DNA of 7,929 bases, taken from contig CAITQY010000260.1 in assembly GCA_903894655.1 (NCBI GenBank), positions 1 to 7,929 of the forward strand, read 5' to 3'. Origin of the DNA: an uncultured Gemmatimonadota bacterium. Lineage in GTDB: Bacteria; Gemmatimonadota; Gemmatimonadetes; Gemmatimonadales; Gemmatimonadaceae. Shown one piece after another: positions 5,760-7,929 of the stretch; the stretch's first letter is position 1; the number at the start of each line of letters is the position of its first letter. The translations under genes were made by a program, and so were the position numbers. The notes under the pieces are model-generated. The model was not told the origin of the DNA. It saw only the letters and a list, made by a program, of their open reading frames with translations, and did no database searches.

Positions 5760-7929
5760 CTAGAACTTCCAGTTGTAGCCCACACGGACCACCTGTGTTT
5801 CCAGGTAATCCGTGCTCACCACGTGGAAATCCGTTCCGCGGATCGTGCGCCGGAGCTGCATGGTGTTCAACAGATCGGTGGCATTCACCACGATCTCGCC
5901 TCGACCCTGCCGCACGCTCTTCTTGGCCCCCACATCGAGCGAATAGCGGCTGTCGAGGCGCCCCTGCGGCAGTAGGTCGGGAGCGAGATACACCTGCGAC
6001 AGCTGCGTGAGCCACGCGTGCGGCAGCGTCATCACCACGTTCAGCTTCGCGCTCCCCGACGTGAGCTGTGCCCGCGCCGCCTCGTACCGCACGGGCACGG
6101 GGTACTGATTCACCACCGCGAACGCATTGACCGTCTTGCGATACACGTTGGCGTTGGCGTTGAGTGACAGGCGCGGTGACACGGTCTGCTGCCACACCAG
6201 CTCGGAACCCGTGCTCCAGCTGCGACCCGCATTCTGGAACACGTTGTACAGCAACACACTCCCCGGCACCTGCGTCGCAATGCGCGTAATGGTGCCGTCC
6301 ACGATGCGGTGATACGCGGCGGCGTACACACTCCCCTTCGACCAGCTGGTCTTGTAGCCCAACTCGGCCGACGTGGAATACTGCGGCTGCAGTGCCGGGT
6401 TGCCGACCTTGATCAGCTCCGGCTCGTCGTACTTGGGGAAGATGCGGATGTCGACTTCGTTCGGCCGATCCACGCGCCGATTGAAAAACAGCGACAGCTT
6501 GTTCGCGTCATCGAACTTGTACGCCGCGCGCACGTTCGGAAATGGCTGAAAATAGCGGTAGCCGTCGCTCGTGTACGTGTTGTGATCGGGATTCACGTCG
6601 TAGTTCACGCGCACCCCCTCGAGCCGAACACCCCCTTCGAGCTCCACGTGCTCGCTCTCGAACACATAGGTGCCATACAGCGCGGGAATCGTTTCGCGAT
6701 AGGTGGCCCAGCCGCCGGCGCCGGTGTCGAGCGGTGAGTTTCGGCCGGCGAAGAACTGCATGTTCACCGGGATCGAGCGATACCGCCCCTTGAAGCCGGC
6801 CTCGATGCGCCCTTGTTTCAGCGGCTTCGTGTAGTCGGCATTGAGATCGACCACGTGCTCATCCGACAGCAGCTTGAACGCGTCGGTGCCGACAAACGTG
6901 GGCACGGTGTTCGTGAAGAAGTACTGCTCGTCTTCCCGATGAAACGAGTAGTTCCCGGTCAACGCGAGGGTGTGCCCGGGCTCGGTGAACTTGTGCGTGA
7001 ACACCGCGGTCGCGAAGGCGGTGTACTTCACTTCGTCTTCGAGGAACTGCCACAGGCGGTAGCGATTCTGCAGCGAGCCGATGAAGTACGGATTGTCGCC
7101 GTTGTCGAGAATCTTCTCGCGGTTGAACAACCCCGACACCGTAACCGTATTGCGGTCGTCGAACGCGTGGTCTACCCCCGCATTCAGCGTGGCGTAGTCG
7201 GTACGCCGATTACGCTTCACCTGCTGCGTGATCACCGTGCCGTTGTCGTATGTGCGGGTGGAGAACTCGTTCTTGTTGAGCGTGGGCGAGTAGAGCCAAT
7301 CCGCTTGCAAAAAACTGTTCGTGGCACCGCGGCGATAGTTGATCGCGGCCGACGGATTGAACTTCGGCGTGCCCTGATACTGCGGGCGAATGGTGGGCAG
7401 ATTCTCCTGCTTCACCCACAGGGCGCCCGCTCCGCCCATGAGCCCGAGCTTGCCGTTGAACCCCTGCTGCTCCTGCTTCTTGAACACCAGGTTGATGATA
7501 CCGGCGCTGGCGTTCGCGTCGAATTTGGCCGACGGATTATTGATGATCTCGATGCGCTCGAGCGCCGACGCCGGGAGGTTGTCCAATCCATTCTGCGAGC
7601 CGAAGCCGGTGAGTGCGGTCTGCTTGCCATCGATCAGCACCACCACCTTGTCGCTGCCGCGCACCTGCACCTTGCCGTCCTGCCCGATCGTCACGCCGGG
7701 CACCGTCGACATCGCCTGCAGCACCGAGCCGCCCGCTTGGCTGATGTTGTCGGAGACCGTGAAGGTTTTCTTGTCCATCGTACCGGCCACCGCGTCGGCG
7801 CTGGCCGTGACGCGCACATCGCCGAGGGTACGGGGCTCCTTGATCAGCAGGATGGCGCCGAGGTCGAGGAAGGCACTGAGCTCGCCGACCAACACCCGCT
7901 GTCGGATGGGCTGGTAGCCGATGGACCGC
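5760..7929 (-). CDS. TonB-dependent receptor-like outer-membrane beta-barrel protein (partial, 5' end beyond window)
   Basis: This is an outer-membrane 22-strand-type barrel of the OMP_b-brl_3 group, common in Bacteroidota and related phyla. About 722 codons are visible and the frame is open to the right edge, so the start, signal peptide and most of the N-terminal domain are missing; the GTG at 7895 is only an internal codon. The first 35 or so visible residues (SIGYQPIRQRVLVGELS and on) look like the end of a carboxypeptidase-regulatory-like beta-sandwich. A plug domain follows at about visible residues 50-150, with VLQAMSTVPGV, VQVRGSDKVVVLIDGK, LPASALERIEIINNPSAKF and a G-I-I-N-L element. 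The remainder is alternating amphipathic beta-strand with many Tyr/Arg, ending VGYNWKF, a C-terminal Phe typical of BAM-assembled barrels. It probably imports or binds an unidentified large ligand with TonB, or is a plug-bearing relative without transport. Substrate cannot be inferred, and no SusD-like partner is visible. Confidence 0.88.
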   Translation of the reverse strand, partial: RSIGYQPIRQRVLVGELSAFLDLGAILLIKEPRTLGDVRVTASADAVAGTMDKKTFTVSDNISQAGGSVLQAMSTVPGVTIGQDGKVQVRGSDKVVVLIDGKQTALTGFGSQNGLDNLPASALERIEIINNPSAKFDANASAGIINLVFKKQEQQGFNGKLGLMGGAGALWVKQENLPTIRPQYQGTPKFNPSAAINYRRGATNSFLQADWLYSPTLNKNEFSTRTYDNGTVITQQVKRNRRTDYATLNAGVDHAFDDRNTVTVSGLFNREKILDNGDNPYFIGSLQNRYRLWQFLEDEVKYTAFATAVFTHKFTEPGHTLALTGNYSFHREDEQYFFTNTVPTFVGTDAFKLLSDEHVVDLNADYTKPLKQGRIEAGFKGRYRSIPVNMQFFAGRNSPLDTGAGGWATYRETIPALYGTYVFESEHVELEGGVRLEGVRVNYDVNPDHNTYTSDGYRYFQPFPNVRAAYKFDDANKLSLFFNRRVDRPNEVDIRIFPKYDEPELIKVGNPALQPQYSTSAELGYKTSWSKGSVYAAAYHRIVDGTITRIATQVPGSVLLYNVFQNAGRSWSTGSELVWQQTVSPRLSLNANANVYRKTVNAFAVVNQYPVPVRYEAARAQLTSGSAKLNVVMTLPHAWLTQLSQVYLAPDLLPQGRLDSRYSLDVGAKKSVRQGRGEIVVNATDLLNTMQLRRTIRGTDFHVVSTDYLETQVVRVGYNWKF

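Noticed and set aside
5587..6195. Minus-strand frame of 202 codons spanning the barrel 3' end and the convergent gap.
   Set aside because: It overlaps two well-supported genes in other frames and its Arg/Gly/Ala-rich sequence has no recognisable domain.
7893..7895. GTG at 7895 as the start of the TonB-dependent receptor-like protein.
   Set aside because: The frame remains open to the window edge, upstream residues (SIGYQPIRQR) continue a carboxypeptidase-regulatory-like domain, and no signal peptide follows the GTG.

Overview
The window is GC-rich chromosomal DNA from a Gram-negative bacterium. The evidence is an outer-membrane TonB-dependent receptor-type barrel, a lipoprotein signal peptide and a periplasmic DUF3300 protein. 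A ferredoxin-dependent 2-oxoacid oxidoreductase, a secreted S8/PKD protease and a Bacteroidota-like barrel in a high-GC background would fit a member of the Gemmatimonadota. That assignment is inference from gene style, not from a marker gene.

Layout from left to right: (1) 6-1061 (+), the beta subunit of a 2-oxoacid:ferredoxin oxidoreductase (KorB type), probably the second gene of a korAB operon whose alpha gene lies off the left edge. (2) A strong hairpin at 1082-1109 between convergent genes. (3) 1139-2854 (-), a lipoprotein-type subtilisin-like protease with I9 propeptide, catalytic domain, PKD domain and C-terminal beta domain, and a recognisable promoter at 2913-2941. (4) 2855-3449, mostly non-coding, holding an unannotated, broken remnant at 3233-3364 (-) that reads as the C-terminus of dTDP-glucose 4,6-dehydratase (RmlB). 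(5) 3450-4937 (-), a DUF3300 protein with a long Arg/Gly/Asp-rich tail built from three families of short tandem repeats. (6) A 202-bp divergent intergenic region with a 9-bp direct repeat 30 bp apart. (7) 5140-5685 (+), a complete DUF4256 protein. (8) 5760-7929 (-), a TonB-dependent receptor-like outer-membrane barrel that is cut by the right edge.

The genes do not form one pathway. KorB belongs to central carbon metabolism. The protease, DUF3300 protein and barrel are separate envelope or exported proteins, each apparently its own transcription unit. I see no mobile element, CRISPR array, rRNA or tRNA, and no convincing new multi-gene system. The points most worth a second look are the rmlB tail remnant, the repeat-built DUF3300 tail with a perfect inverted repeat at its 3' end, and the uncharacterised DUF4256 protein.
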